DNA of 42,490 nucleotides from Robiginitomaculum sp. (GTDB lineage Bacteria > Pseudomonadota > Alphaproteobacteria > Caulobacterales > Maricaulaceae). Under the pieces are notes generated by a model, which had not been told where the DNA came from, ran no database searches, and saw only the letters and a list, made by a program, of their open reading frames with translations. The stretch is from the NCBI GenBank assembly GCA_002733495.1, contig NVVV01000023.1, positions 1 through 42,490 on the forward strand. The letters run 5' to 3'. Made by a program: the position numbers and the translations under genes. This document shows, in pieces, positions 29,850 through 39,810 of this stretch (positions are counted from its first letter, which is position 1; every line of letters begins with the position of its first letter).

Positions 29850-30650
29850 TTAATGCCCGTCCGGCAGGCATAGGGGGCGCAAGGCACGCGCTTTTATGAA
29901 GCGGATCATGCGCATGACATTCGCATTTTCAGAAAACTCTCGCTCCACCTCAGCCAAACGGTCATCAAAAAGATCACCTTTACGCTCAAAAATCGCCTTA
30001 TAAGCCTTGCGAATGTCCTGAATATCACGGCGGGCCATGCCTGCCCGTTGCAGGCCTATCACATTTAAACCGTTGAGGTGGCCCGGATTACCTGTCACCA
30101 TGGCGTAAGGAATAACGTCGCATGAGACGTAAACTTGCGCGCCAATAAAGGCCCGATGGCCAATACGCGTAAACTGGTGCACGCCGACGAGCCCACCAAG
30201 GTTGGCATAATCACCGACTTTAACATAACCACCAATAGCCACCCCATTGGACAGCACAACATGGTCGCCAACACTGCAATCATGCCCGATATGCGCGCCC
30301 ACCATGAAATATCCGTCATCGCCAATGCGGGTTTCACCATTACCCACCGCTGTGCCCGGATGCATGGTTACATGCTCGCGTATAATATTGCGCGCGCCGA
30401 TGACAAGTCGCGTTTCCTCGCCCTTGTATTTTACGTCTTGTGGCGACATGCCCAGCACAGCCTGTGGAAAAATTTCACAATCCTGACCAATGGAAACACT
30501 GGCCCCAATACATACCTGACCATGCACAACCACACCATCGCCCAGCACTGCGCCAGCCTTAACAATGCTGAACGGACCGATCTGCACCCCGCCGCCCAGA
30601 TGTGCGCCGGGTTCAACCAAAGCCAAGGGGTGGATGCTGGTTTCACTCAT
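29850..30650 (-). CDS. lpxA: UDP-N-acetylglucosamine acyltransferase
   Basis: This 266-residue left-handed beta-helix enzyme transfers a 3-hydroxyacyl group from ACP to UDP-GlcNAc, the first step of lipid A synthesis. Hexapeptide repeats run from about residue 7 to 190. The catalytic His is H123 in VGAHIGHDCSVGDHVVLSN. YVKVGDYANLGG, VHQFTRIG and NVIGLQRAGM follow. The C-terminal helical domain is present. The ATG overlaps the fabZ stop (ATGA), so translation is coupled. Confidence 0.96.
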   Translation of the reverse strand: MSETSIHPLALVEPGAHLGGGVQIGPFSIVKAGAVLGDGVVVHGQVCIGASVSIGQDCEIFPQAVLGMSPQDVKYKGEETRLVIGARNIIREHVTMHPGTAVGNGETRIGDDGYFMVGAHIGHDCSVGDHVVLSNGVAIGGYVKVGDYANLGGLVGVHQFTRIGHRAFIGAQVYVSCDVIPYAMVTGNPGHLNGLNVIGLQRAGMARRDIQDIRKAYKAIFERKGDLFDDRLAEVEREFSENANVMRMIRFIKARALRPLCLPDGH

Positions 30651-31123
30651 GAGGGGCTTGGCACAGCAATCGCGCTAAAGGTGCACTGCGCGCAGACTTT
30701 GTCCCCCACCCGCACTTCGCCATCATAAAAATGGATATTGCGCCTGACTTTCAAAAGTTTGACCGGAATATGTAAAAAATCACCAGGAATTACGGGGTTG
30801 CGGAACCGCGCTTTATCAACGCCTAAAAACATAATTGTCTGCCCACCAGGTTTCAAACCCAGGGTTTTTGACGATAACAGGGCGCCGGATTGCCCCATGG
30901 CCTCGATCAACAGGACGCCAGGCATGACCGGATTACCCGGAAAATGGCCTGGAAAATATGGCTCATTGGCGCTAACGGCCTTTATCCCGGTTATGCTTGT
31001 ACCTTCGATATAGTTCTCGGCACGATCAATCATCAAAAACGGGAAACGATGGGGCAGAAAATGACAAATCTCGGCCATATCTATGCTTTGCCCCATAGCC
31101 TCTGGCTTATCTGTCAGGCTCAT
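30647..31123 (-). CDS. fabZ: 3-hydroxyacyl-ACP dehydratase
   Basis: This 158-residue hot-dog-fold enzyme dehydrates 3-hydroxyacyl-ACP in fatty acid synthesis and competes with LpxA and LpxD for the same substrates. It shows FLPHRFPFLMIDR and PGHFPGNPVMPGVLLIEAMGQ with the catalytic pair H60 and E74. The start at 31123 overlaps lpxD by 17 bases and has GGGG 7 bases upstream. Later ATGs at 31096 and 31078 are possible but would leave a shorter N-terminus. Confidence 0.95.
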   Translation of the reverse strand: MSLTDKPEAMGQSIDMAEICHFLPHRFPFLMIDRAENYIEGTSITGIKAVSANEPYFPGHFPGNPVMPGVLLIEAMGQSGALLSSKTLGLKPGGQTIMFLGVDKARFRNPVIPGDFLHIPVKLLKVRRNIHFYDGEVRVGDKVCAQCTFSAIAVPSPS

Positions 31124-32141
31124 CTGAACGCCCCTTTTTGCGGGCTAAATCCCGCATTGCAATTTGCTCGCGCATATATTGGCGCAAAGGTCGGGCCGGA
31201 TGTCCGCCCCAGGTCTGGCCCGCCGGCACATCTTTCATCACGGCCGCTGCAGCAGCAATTCTGGCACCGGCACCAACATGAATATGGTCAGCCACGCCAG
31301 CACGCCCGCCCATCATGACGCCGTCGCCCAAAACTGAGCTGCCTGCAATACCGCAAAACGAGGCCAGTACACAATCGCTACCTATCTGCACATTATGGGA
31401 TATTTGCACCAGATTATCCAATTGGCTGCGATCACCAATAACCGTATCGCCAAAGACCGCACGATCTATGGTGCTGTTTGCCCCAATACGAACCCCATTG
31501 CCAATGCGAACACGCCCAAAATGCCCCATGGCCTGAAGGCCGTTTTGTGTTGAGAAAACGCCAAGGCCCGCCTCGCCAAGGACGGCACGGGGGCGTATAT
31601 CCACCCCATCCCCCATCAGGGTAAAACTGATCACGGCACCCGCACCAATGCGGCAGTTTGCACCAATAACGCAGCCCGGGCCGATCATGGCCCCAGCCTC
31701 GATACGGCTATTTGCACCAATTATGGCTCCCGGGCCGATCATGGCCCCAGGTCCAATTTGCACACCTTGTGCCAATTGCGCTTCTGGGGACACGGCTGGC
31801 TCTGTCATAGGCAGTAATTTTGGCGCTACAAGCTGGCTTGCGGCGAAATTAAAGGCCGCATCAGGTCGGGCGCACACGGCAACAGCGCGAGCGCCCTTAT
31901 CCAGAAGTATATTTTTTTGCGCCTCAGTACTAAAGCACAACCCCGCCTCGACAAGATTGAGGCCATACAGCAAGTTTTCGTCACGAAGGAACGTCGCTTC
32001 AACTTCGCTGGCCTCAGCAATGGCTGCAATATCCTGCAAGCAATGATCTGTATCGCCATAGAGTGCATCAATGCCAACAGCCTGTGCAAGGGCACGAGCA
32101 GAAATGGGCGCATGCAGATCGTAAAAGCGTAAATCACTCAC
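31107..32141 (-). CDS. lpxD: UDP-3-O-acylglucosamine N-acyltransferase
   Basis: This 344-residue trimeric acyltransferase adds the second 3-hydroxyacyl chain in lipid A synthesis. The N-terminal uridine-binding domain (about 1-110) is followed by hexapeptide repeats (GVQIGPGAMIGPGAIIGANS and onward). The catalytic His is H249 in NLVQISHNVQIGSDCV. The C-terminal WGGHPARPLRQYMR helix is typical. The start is GTG at 32141. The ompH stop lies 19 bases upstream. Confidence 0.95.
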   Translation of the reverse strand: MSDLRFYDLHAPISARALAQAVGIDALYGDTDHCLQDIAAIAEASEVEATFLRDENLLYGLNLVEAGLCFSTEAQKNILLDKGARAVAVCARPDAAFNFAASQLVAPKLLPMTEPAVSPEAQLAQGVQIGPGAMIGPGAIIGANSRIEAGAMIGPGCVIGANCRIGAGAVISFTLMGDGVDIRPRAVLGEAGLGVFSTQNGLQAMGHFGRVRIGNGVRIGANSTIDRAVFGDTVIGDRSQLDNLVQISHNVQIGSDCVLASFCGIAGSSVLGDGVMMGGRAGVADHIHVGAGARIAAAAAVMKDVPAGQTWGGHPARPLRQYMREQIAMRDLARKKGRSDEPDR

Positions 32142-32160
32142 TCCACTGCGCCCTTTTTAA

Positions 32161-32796
32161 TTATCGTCCCCGAGCCTGTGCCTGTGCCTGTGCTCGCTGT
32201 AATTCTTCCTGTGTTGGCTTACGCGGCACACGCACACGATTAACAGGTGTCGTCGTCATGGCCGCATCAATCTTATCAATGACGGCCTGGGTAACATCTA
32301 CAGTTCCTGTGCGATATAACGTGGCTTCGCCAGGTATTAAAATCTGGATGCCTTTTTCTTTGATAACCGTATTCACGGCGGCCTCATAGGCCTTATAGAT
32401 AGGCGCCAGTGCTTGTTCTCGTGTTGCTGCCATCTGGCGCTGTTTCCACTGAGCCAGCTCTGACAGTTTGGTGCGAATTTCCTGACCACGGCGTTGCAGG
32501 TCAGTACGGGTTCTCAGTGTTTCAGGCGACAAGGCTGTAATTTCAGCGTTCAGTTGCTGGGCCTGCGTCCGTAACGGTGCCAGCTCTGCTTCGAACTCAC
32601 TATCAATGGTTTTATCAAGCGCCAAAAGCTGATCAGCGATATAGGCGCCTACTTTTGATTTAGCCAAAGAGAGTTCCTGACTGATTACGGCAACCTTTGT
32701 TCCCGTTATTGCTGTTGCCTCTTGTGCCGAAGCTGGCGACTGCGCCGCCATAGCGCTAAAGAGAGCGAGAGAAAGAGTTGTAAGGAGAGTTTTCAT
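32161..32796 (-). CDS. OmpH/Skp-family periplasmic chaperone
   Basis: This 211-residue protein has a signal peptide (about 1-24, ending SPASA) and a long coiled-coil tentacle region from about 60 to 140 (LRTQAQQLNAEITAL; GQEIRTKLSELAQWKQRQ). Skp family members hold unfolded outer-membrane proteins on their way to BamA. The C-terminus adds a Gln/Ala/Arg-rich tail (QRAQAQAQARGR). It follows bamA by 2 bases, the usual bamA-ompH-lpxD order. Confidence 0.88.
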   Translation of the reverse strand: MKTLLTTLSLALFSAMAAQSPASAQEATAITGTKVAVISQELSLAKSKVGAYIADQLLALDKTIDSEFEAELAPLRTQAQQLNAEITALSPETLRTRTDLQRRGQEIRTKLSELAQWKQRQMAATREQALAPIYKAYEAAVNTVIKEKGIQILIPGEATLYRTGTVDVTQAVIDKIDAAMTTTPVNRVRVPRKPTQEELQRAQAQAQARGR

Positions 32797-32798
32797 AG

Positions 32799-35255
32799 TT
32801 AGAACCTTGTTACCTGACTGAATCTAAATTTGGAAATATCATCATAGACTTGGCTCTTGATGATACGAGAGAAGTCAAAACGGACGGGGCCAAATGGGGA
32901 GTCCCAGAAAATGGAAACACCGGCTGAGCCGCGAATGGAAAGATTGTCCCGAACCGCAAAACGTGTGGTATCCGAAACGGCTTTATCAACAGTATCAAGC
33001 AACCCTAAAGTGCCCCATTCAGTAAATAGGGCACCCTTGATACCATATTGCTCCGGCAAGACCGTGGGAATAGTCAACTCCAGCGCACCAATGGCAAAGG
33101 CTTTGCCACCCAGCGCAGACCGTGCACTGTCAATGGTTCCCCCATTACCATCATCAATAATTTCGACAATACGTGGCCCGATCCCGGCAATTCCAAAGCC
33201 ACGAAAAGACAGACCGCCTTTGAAGAAACGGTCATTAATGCGTAAAGTCTCGCCACCCCACGAGGTAATGTAACCAGCATTAATGTGGGCACTGAGCGTG
33301 AAATTCTTAATTATACCGCGATATGCATCACCCGTTAGCGATGACCGAACATAACGCACATTCCCCCCCACACCGGCGATCTCCTGATCCAAGGAAACGT
33401 TGAACCCTCGTGTGGGATTGACTGGGTTGTTACGGCGATCCCAAATCATAGAATAGCCAACCAGAGAAGTCAGACGCCGACCTAATTGCGAACAAATTTG
33501 CAATGAAGCCGTACATGTTGTCACAACATTGCCGTTTGCATCAAAGACAACATTGCCAAAGACATCACGAGACGCGATTTCGGGCGCTGTAATCTTATCA
33601 CTACGAACTGTATAGCGCAGAAACAAACGTGAATTTGCAGTGGTTGGAAAGCCTATCCGAATACTGCCCCCCAGAGAGTTTGTCCGAAAACCAGCTTCGC
33701 GAATAAAGTCAGATTTGATATTAAAAGCTTCTATGCCTGCAGAAAGATTACGGCCCAAAAACCGTGGCTCGGTAAAGCGAAGGTCAATCTGTTGCCGACG
33801 TGAACTGGCGGAAACTGCAAAGCGCAAAAACTGTCCACGTCCACGAAAGTTTCTTTGTGTAACAGAAACATCAACAAGGAAGGAGTTTACAGACGAGAAC
33901 CCCAGACCAAAGGATAATTCTCCTGTTGGCTGCTCCTCTACGGTAACCTCAATTATAGCACGGTCCGGTTTCGAACCTGGTTTTTCAGTAATTTCTACCG
34001 TTTTGAAAAAGCCAAGCGCACGCACCAGATTGCGCGAACGGTCCAAAAGAACCCGATTAAAGGCATCACCTTCAACCAATTGAACTTCGCGGCGGATAAC
34101 CCGGTCAAGCGTTTGCGTATTCCCCACGACGTCGATACGCTCAATATATACGCGCGGCCCCTCATTAACTACAAAGTTCACGTCAACCGTACGCGTATCC
34201 CGGTTTCGAGTCCGTTGTGGCCGCACATCTACAAACGCATACCCCGCAGCGCCTGCAGCAAATGTCAGGGAGTCTACCGTGTCTTCAATCCGCTGGTTTT
34301 TATAAAGCGAGCCCGGTTTAATCCGCACAAAAGCCTTCAGCAATTTGGTGTCCAGCGCGTCCAGTTTTGACTCGACAGTCATTTCGCCAAATTTGTATTT
34401 GATACCCTCGTCAATTGTAAAGGTGATGAAAAAGTCTTTCTGATCCGGGGTCAGTTCAGCAACAGAGGACACAACCCGAAAGTCAGCATACCCTTTTTCT
34501 CCATAAAATTTGCGCAATTGCTCGCGGTCATATTCCATACGGTCAGGGTCATAATTATCATTTGAGGTCAGAAATTTGTACCAGCGCGATTCTTTAGTGG
34601 CGACGATGCGGCGTAATTCTGAATCTGAATATACAAGATTGCCGACAAAATTAATCCGGCGCACATTGGTGACCGGGCCTTCGGAAATTTCAAAAATAAG
34701 GTCAACACGGTTTTGCGGTTGTTCAGCCACTTTTGGGGTCACCGTGGCTGCAAAGTGACCTGCCTGGCGATAGAGTGATACAATGCGTTGCACATCAGCC
34801 TGAACCCGAGCGCGCGTAAAGATAGCCCGTGGTTGCGCCTCGACTTCATCACGCAGCTTGTCCTCTTTCAGCGCCCGGTTGTTTTCAAAAATAACACGAT
34901 TGACAATCGGGTTTTCAACAACCGAGACGACCAGCGTGTCATCTTCCTGACTAATGGTCACATCTGCAAACAAGCCGGTAGCAAAAAGTGTTTTCAACGA
35001 GAGGTCGATACGCGCAGGGTCAAAGGGATCGCCGCGCCCCAATAGCAAATAGGACTGAACGGTGCCCGGCTCAAGGCGCTGATTGCCCTGCACCATGATT
35101 TGGCGAATGCGCTTGGCAGGCTCAGCTACAGGCGCAGGCGCGCTCTGTGCTGCCGCAGGTACCTGGGCAAAAGCACGTTCGGGGATCAGAGACCATAGGC
35201 TTGCAGCGAGCAAGCATGCCAAGAGGCGAAGGCCAATATGCGGCAAATACATCAT
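32799..35255 (-). CDS. bamA: outer-membrane protein assembly factor BamA
   Basis: This 818-residue Omp85 protein folds and inserts beta-barrel proteins into the outer membrane. A signal peptide (about 1-30, ending ERAFA) is followed by five POTRA domains to about residue 400 (IRQIMVQGNQRLEPGTVQSY begins the first; YIERIDVVGNTQTLDRVIRR begins the last). A 16-strand barrel follows, with the family motif KGGLSFRGFGIAGIGPR and the C-terminal end FRFSQVTRF. The start ATGATG at 35255 is 8 bases after rseP. Length is normal. Confidence 0.96.
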   Translation of the reverse strand: MMYLPHIGLRLLACLLAASLWSLIPERAFAQVPAAAQSAPAPVAEPAKRIRQIMVQGNQRLEPGTVQSYLLLGRGDPFDPARIDLSLKTLFATGLFADVTISQEDDTLVVSVVENPIVNRVIFENNRALKEDKLRDEVEAQPRAIFTRARVQADVQRIVSLYRQAGHFAATVTPKVAEQPQNRVDLIFEISEGPVTNVRRINFVGNLVYSDSELRRIVATKESRWYKFLTSNDNYDPDRMEYDREQLRKFYGEKGYADFRVVSSVAELTPDQKDFFITFTIDEGIKYKFGEMTVESKLDALDTKLLKAFVRIKPGSLYKNQRIEDTVDSLTFAAGAAGYAFVDVRPQRTRNRDTRTVDVNFVVNEGPRVYIERIDVVGNTQTLDRVIRREVQLVEGDAFNRVLLDRSRNLVRALGFFKTVEITEKPGSKPDRAIIEVTVEEQPTGELSFGLGFSSVNSFLVDVSVTQRNFRGRGQFLRFAVSASSRRQQIDLRFTEPRFLGRNLSAGIEAFNIKSDFIREAGFRTNSLGGSIRIGFPTTANSRLFLRYTVRSDKITAPEIASRDVFGNVVFDANGNVVTTCTASLQICSQLGRRLTSLVGYSMIWDRRNNPVNPTRGFNVSLDQEIAGVGGNVRYVRSSLTGDAYRGIIKNFTLSAHINAGYITSWGGETLRINDRFFKGGLSFRGFGIAGIGPRIVEIIDDGNGGTIDSARSALGGKAFAIGALELTIPTVLPEQYGIKGALFTEWGTLGLLDTVDKAVSDTTRFAVRDNLSIRGSAGVSIFWDSPFGPVRFDFSRIIKSQVYDDISKFRFSQVTRF

Positions 35256-35263
35256 GAAGAACC

Positions 35264-36448
35264 TTAGGAAAATAGTCGACTGATACTCTCAAAGAGGCCG
35301 AAATAGCGCAAATCATTGAACGTGGCAAACACCATGAGACTTAAAATCAGAGCAAGCCCAACCTTAAACCCTGCAAGTTGCATATTATCGCTCAACGGCT
35401 TGCCTGTAGCAGCCTCGAATGCGTAGTACAACAAATGCCCGCCATCAAGTACAGGAACAGGCAATAAATTTACTAATCCAATCGCCACGGACAAAAGCGC
35501 CGCCAGATTGATCAGGTTAACAATGCGCATGGCCAGTGACATCGGCGCACTTTGCGCATCTGGTGCCGGTGCGGTACCCACAGCGCCCGTATAGGCAAAG
35601 ATGCGCAATGGCCCCCCCAGCATATCAACCGAACCACGGCCACGAACCAAACGCCCCATGAATTTTAGCTGATCTGAGATGCTGTTCCAGGTCCGGCTGG
35701 TACCTGCTGCAATTGCGGAGGCAGGGCCATAGTGCCGACGTTCCACAACATCTGTAGAAGCTCTAATCCCCAGATAACCAATCCGGAGCGTATTGCCCAG
35801 TACGTCCGTTTGTTCAATCAGCCCCGGCACAGCCACAAGTGTCACTGTTTCGCCTAAGCGCTCGACCACAAAACGTACAGGCTCGTTTGCGGCAATAGAT
35901 ACAATAGCGGCAACATCGGAAAAACTGTTTACCTGACGCCCATCTGCCTTCAGAATCAGGTCGTCCGCCATAAATCCTGCTTCGGCCGCCGGTGAACCTG
36001 ACTCCACGCTGTCGATACGTGCCGGAATAGTGCGTGTCCCAAAGGACATGAGCAAAATAGCAAAAATAACAATGGCAAAAAAGAAATTCATTAACGGACC
36101 AGCCGCAACGATTATTGCGCGCCGCCAGACAGGCAGTAAATGAAATATCCCGGTTTCCCCGTCGGCTTGCGCCTCTTCAATAGCCTTTGCATCAGGGGTA
36201 CTGGCGGCACCGGCATCGCCCGCAAACTTCACATAACCGCCTATGGGAAACAGCGAGACCTGCCACAAGGTGCCATAACGGTCCGTGCGTTGAAAAAGTC
36301 GTTTTCCAAACCCAATGGAAAACACATCAACCTTTGCCCCTAGCATTCGGGCCGCTAAAAAGTGTCCCATCTCGTGAACAAACACGATCAATGTGAAAAC
36401 GAAAACAAACGAGAAAACAAATCCCGGTGTATGGAGTATGGCTTGCAT
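35264..36448 (-). CDS. rseP: site-2 zinc metalloprotease RseP
   Basis: This 394-residue intramembrane protease cleaves membrane-bound anti-sigma factors and remnant signal peptides. The zinc motif HEMGH (H25, E26, H29) lies in the first membrane segment. VDVFSIGFGKRLF follows, then a single PDZ-like domain at about 135-220 (IDSVESGSPAAEAGFMADDL). The third zinc ligand lies in NLLPVPVLDGGHLLYYAFE (around residue 330). One PDZ domain is normal for the alphaproteobacterial form. It lies between dxr and bamA. Confidence 0.95.
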   Translation of the reverse strand: MQAILHTPGFVFSFVFVFTLIVFVHEMGHFLAARMLGAKVDVFSIGFGKRLFQRTDRYGTLWQVSLFPIGGYVKFAGDAGAASTPDAKAIEEAQADGETGIFHLLPVWRRAIIVAAGPLMNFFFAIVIFAILLMSFGTRTIPARIDSVESGSPAAEAGFMADDLILKADGRQVNSFSDVAAIVSIAANEPVRFVVERLGETVTLVAVPGLIEQTDVLGNTLRIGYLGIRASTDVVERRHYGPASAIAAGTSRTWNSISDQLKFMGRLVRGRGSVDMLGGPLRIFAYTGAVGTAPAPDAQSAPMSLAMRIVNLINLAALLSVAIGLVNLLPVPVLDGGHLLYYAFEAATGKPLSDNMQLAGFKVGLALILSLMVFATFNDLRYFGLFESISRLFS

Positions 36449-36459
36449 TCAAATACCTT

Positions 36460-37686
36460 TTAATTCAGTGATTTGTTTTCATGGTACTTTTTTGACAATA
36501 GCACGTGCGCACAGTCGCGCGCCAGACGGTCAATATCAAAAACAATTTCATAATCTTCCGGTGCACCTTCCCAGGCCCCGCCATCAGGGTGCCCCGCTTC
36601 CAGCACATCGGAAACCAGCGAAGCAATATCCAGAAACCCTATACCACCATCCAAAAATGCCGCCACCGCAATTTCATTTGCCGCATTCAGGGCGGTGCAC
36701 GCCACATCCCCGGCGCTCATTGCGGTTCTAGCCAGTCCAAGCGCAGGAAAACGCTGCTCATCAGGGGCTTCAAAATCCAGCCGCGCCATTCGTGCCAGAT
36801 CAAGACGCTCGCACGGTGTTGAAATCCGGTCAGGCCACGCAAAGGCCGAAGCAATAGGAACACGCATATCCGCAGGACCCAATTGTGCCAAAACTGAACC
36901 ATCTGTATACTCAACAAGGCCATGCACCACCGATTGCGGATGAACAAGAACATCAATCTGATCGGAACTTGCGTCAAAAAGATGGCAGGCTTCAATCATT
37001 TCCAGGCCCTTATTCATAAGGTTGGCAGAATCGACAGATATTTTGGCTCCCATAGACCATATAGGATGGGCAATCGCCTGTTCAGGTGTTGCTGTTTTCA
37101 TCTGATCTAACGTCCAGGTCCGAAATGGTCCACCAGACGCAGTAAGCACAATTCGTACCACAGCACTGCGCCTTTTTGGGTCAAGAACCTGAAAAATAGC
37201 GTTATGTTCTGAATCAACAGGCAGGATTTTCGCCCCTGTGCGTGCGCAGGTGCGCATCAACAAGGCCCCGGCACAGACAAGTGATTCTTTATTGGCGATG
37301 GCGATGGCGCCGCCCCGGTTGGCAACCTGTAGCGTTGAACGCAGCCCTGCGGCCCCCATAATGGCCGCCATGGTCCAGTCTGCCTCACGGGCCGCCGCTT
37401 CTTCAACCGCTGCCGGTCCAGCACCAAACGTTATGGATGTCCCAGAAAGGGCATCACGCAAATCATTGCCACAGCTTTCATCGGCAATTGCCACGAAATC
37501 CGGGCGGAACTGACGTGCCATCGCCGCAAGGTCTGCCACGTTCTGTCGCGCAGCCAGTGCCACAATATGCAAGCTGTCTTCGCCAAACTGTTTGCGTTGA
37601 TCCGCAATTATATTCAGTGTCGAGCGGCCAACCGATCCGGTTGCCCCTAAAACGCTGATCCGTCGCGCTTTGCCCCCCGCATCCAT
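36460..37686 (-). CDS. dxr: 1-deoxy-D-xylulose 5-phosphate reductoisomerase
   Basis: This 408-residue enzyme makes 2-C-methyl-D-erythritol 4-phosphate, the committed step of the MEP isoprenoid pathway. NADPH binding is at ISVLGATGSVGRSTLNII (10-27). Metal ligands D158 and E160 are in LPVDSEHNAIFQ. The substrate region includes TASGGPFR and KISVDSANLMNKGLEMIEA. The ATG at 37686 shares one base with the cdsA stop (TAATG), so translation is coupled. It supplies isoprenoid precursors that UppS, two genes away, uses. Confidence 0.96.
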   Translation of the reverse strand: MDAGGKARRISVLGATGSVGRSTLNIIADQRKQFGEDSLHIVALAARQNVADLAAMARQFRPDFVAIADESCGNDLRDALSGTSITFGAGPAAVEEAAAREADWTMAAIMGAAGLRSTLQVANRGGAIAIANKESLVCAGALLMRTCARTGAKILPVDSEHNAIFQVLDPKRRSAVVRIVLTASGGPFRTWTLDQMKTATPEQAIAHPIWSMGAKISVDSANLMNKGLEMIEACHLFDASSDQIDVLVHPQSVVHGLVEYTDGSVLAQLGPADMRVPIASAFAWPDRISTPCERLDLARMARLDFEAPDEQRFPALGLARTAMSAGDVACTALNAANEIAVAAFLDGGIGFLDIASLVSDVLEAGHPDGGAWEGAPEDYEIVFDIDRLARDCAHVLLSKKYHENKSLN

Positions 37687-38507
37687 TAAATAAAGGTGCC
37701 AGATGTCGCAAGCATATAAGCAGCAAGGGCCATGCTGGCCGCCAAGAGGGCATCAAGGCGGTCCAGAACCCCACCATGTCCCGGTATGGACGTGCCTGTA
37801 TCCTTCACACCGAAGCGCCGCTTTAGCCATGAGCTAAGCAGATCCCCACCCACTGAGATTACCGCCAGCACCATGGACAGCAAGGCCAGGCCAAGTGCCA
37901 GGCCATAACCGGCAAAGTAAAATGTCAGACTGCCCGCCAATGTCCCCGCTATAAGCCCACCTAAAAAACCTGACCAAGTTTTGTTGGGGCTGATTTCGGG
38001 CCAGAGCTTTGGCCCGCGCACCTGACTGCCAACAAGATAGGCCGCCGAATCTGCGGCCCAGACCACAGCAAAAAGATAAAGAATACGCAACAGACCATCC
38101 GGGCCGGAACGCAAAAAGAGAATGGCGAGAACCGCAAGACCAATATAAAGCAAGCCAACCACAGCGCGCCAGGCTTCTCCCCGTCCCGCGCGCTCTATAG
38201 CCGCAGCAATCGTCACCACAATAAGCGCCAACAAAGCCCAAACCCAATGCCCATTGCTGGCAAAATATACCGGAATGTTCAGCCCGAATATACCCAGGGC
38301 ATAAGCCATGCCCTTTGCCTGACGGTCAGACATCCGCACCCATTCCCTGCCCATTGCCGCCGTCGCCAAAATCACCAGAGCTAAAAACCAGCCCTCGCCC
38401 AGAATAGCGCAGGTCAATACAACTGGAATTAATATCAGTGCTGAGATGGTGCGGATCCAGAAATCCTTTTGCCTGAAACGGCTTTTCCCTGATATTGCCT
38501 TGCTCAT
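37686..38507 (-). CDS. cdsA: phosphatidate cytidylyltransferase
   Basis: This 273-residue polytopic inner-membrane enzyme makes CDP-diacylglycerol from phosphatidate and CTP. Several hydrophobic helices are visible (ISALILIPVVLTCAIL; WALLALIVVTIAAAI). The family signature is SWLKRRFGVKDTGTSIPGHGGVLDRLDALL in two parts near the C-terminus, with KDTGTSIPGHGG as its core. The ATG at 38507 overlaps the uppS stop (ATGA). The frame is open upstream to 38540, but that part lies inside uppS. Confidence 0.94.
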   Translation of the reverse strand: MSKAISGKSRFRQKDFWIRTISALILIPVVLTCAILGEGWFLALVILATAAMGREWVRMSDRQAKGMAYALGIFGLNIPVYFASNGHWVWALLALIVVTIAAAIERAGRGEAWRAVVGLLYIGLAVLAILFLRSGPDGLLRILYLFAVVWAADSAAYLVGSQVRGPKLWPEISPNKTWSGFLGGLIAGTLAGSLTFYFAGYGLALGLALLSMVLAVISVGGDLLSSWLKRRFGVKDTGTSIPGHGGVLDRLDALLAASMALAAYMLATSGTFI

Positions 38508-39235
38508 GAGGAAAGCCCACCCTGACGCCGTTCCCGGCAATTGTATATATTCAGAGCCTCTTCCAGGTTTTCCTGCTCAAAATCAGGCCAGAGCACATCC
38601 AGAACAATAAATTCAGCATAGGCGCTTTGCCAAGGCAGAAAATTGCTCAGCCTTTGCTCGCCGCTGGTACGCAAGATGATGTCGGGATCAGGCGTTCCAG
38701 CCGTATCCAGTTCAGCGGCCAGTACATCTTCGGTAATATCCGAAGCGTCAAGGGCACCAGATTTGACTTTTTGCGCCAGCGCACGGCAGACGCGGGTCAG
38801 TTCATCTCGGCCCCCGTAATTAAAGGCAATGTTTAAAAACAAGCGGTCGTTACCACTGGTTTTCTTTTCTACGTCTTCAATCAGGCGGATCAAATCCGTG
38901 GTCAGGTTTGCCCGTGCGCCGATCACCTTCACACGGACCCCATTGGCCAGAAGGCGATTAACATCTTTTTCCACAAAGCTGCGCATCAGGTCAAAAAGTG
39001 CCTTGATTTCGTCCTCTGGGCGACTCCAGTTTTCCGTAGAAAAGCTGTATATGGTCAGATAACGAATGCCCAGATTTCCGGCGGCCTCAACACAACGACG
39101 CACGGCCTCAACACCTTTGTGATGGCCAAATTTACGTGGCTTGCGTCTAGCCGCAGCCCAACGCCCATTGCCATCCATAATGATAGCAACATGTGCGGGA
39201 GGCCGGGGAGTGATCTGTGCGGTCTCCTCTGGCAC
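38504..39235 (-). CDS. uppS: undecaprenyl diphosphate synthase (cis-prenyltransferase)
   Basis: This 243-residue enzyme elongates farnesyl-PP to undecaprenyl-PP, the lipid carrier for peptidoglycan and O-antigen. It shows HVAIIMDGNGRWAAARRKPR with D21, GHHKGVEAVRRC, YLTIYSFSTENWSRP, FNYGGRDEL and RTSGEQRLSNFLPWQSAY. The start is set at GTG 39235, four bases after the frr stop. A GTG at 39274 would give 13 extra residues overlapping frr and encoding a lysine run (MVPKKKKL) that is not family-like. The ribosome site is weak either way. Confidence 0.95.
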   Translation of the reverse strand: MPEETAQITPRPPAHVAIIMDGNGRWAAARRKPRKFGHHKGVEAVRRCVEAAGNLGIRYLTIYSFSTENWSRPEDEIKALFDLMRSFVEKDVNRLLANGVRVKVIGARANLTTDLIRLIEDVEKKTSGNDRLFLNIAFNYGGRDELTRVCRALAQKVKSGALDASDITEDVLAAELDTAGTPDPDIILRTSGEQRLSNFLPWQSAYAEFIVLDVLWPDFEQENLEEALNIYNCRERRQGGLSS

Positions 39236-39239
39236 GGAA

Positions 39240-39797
39240 CTATACCTGCATAATTTCTTCTTCTTTGGCACCAAGGGCCTGATCTATATTGGCAATCGTT
39301 CCATCCGTAGCGGCCTGTACCAGTGCGCCATTTTTCTTGTGCTCGTCCTCGCTAAGTTCGTTATTTTTTTCCATAGCTTTTAGCGAGTCCATGCCATCCC
39401 GGCGGACATTACGAACCGCAATGCGGGCCTGTTCCGCATAACGGCTGGCCAATTTTGCAAGTTCTGTGCGCCGTTCTTCATTCAGAGCTGGAATAGGAAT
39501 GCGCAGATTCTGGCCATCCACGACAGGGTTGACCCCCAGACCGGCATTTCTGATGGCCTTGTCCGCAGCCTGAACCAGCCCCTTGTCCCAGATTTGCACG
39601 GAAATCATACGCGACTCTGGTACCGAGACCGTGCCAACCTGGTTCAGAGGCGTCAAAGCGCCATAGGCCTCGACCTGCACTGTATCCAGTAAAGCCGCGT
39701 TGGCACGTCCTGTGCGCAAGCCGCTGAACTCCTGTTTCAGGGCCGTTAGCGCCCCGTTCATACGGCGCTTGATATTATTCAGGTCAAATTCTGCCAT
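39240..39797 (-). CDS. frr: ribosome recycling factor
   Basis: This 185-residue factor, with EF-G, splits the post-termination ribosome. The family pattern is clear: [68 protein letters not shown] and [22 protein letters not shown]. The ATG at 39797 is chosen because AAGGGGAAG lies just upstream and 185 residues is the standard length. An extension to 39827 would add ten unconserved residues. It lies between pyrH and uppS. Confidence 0.97.
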   Translation of the reverse strand: MAEFDLNNIKRRMNGALTALKQEFSGLRTGRANAALLDTVQVEAYGALTPLNQVGTVSVPESRMISVQIWDKGLVQAADKAIRNAGLGVNPVVDGQNLRIPIPALNEERRTELAKLASRYAEQARIAVRNVRRDGMDSLKAMEKNNELSEDEHKKNGALVQAATDGTIANIDQALGAKEEEIMQV

Positions 39798-39810
39798 CGT
39801 CTTCCCCTTA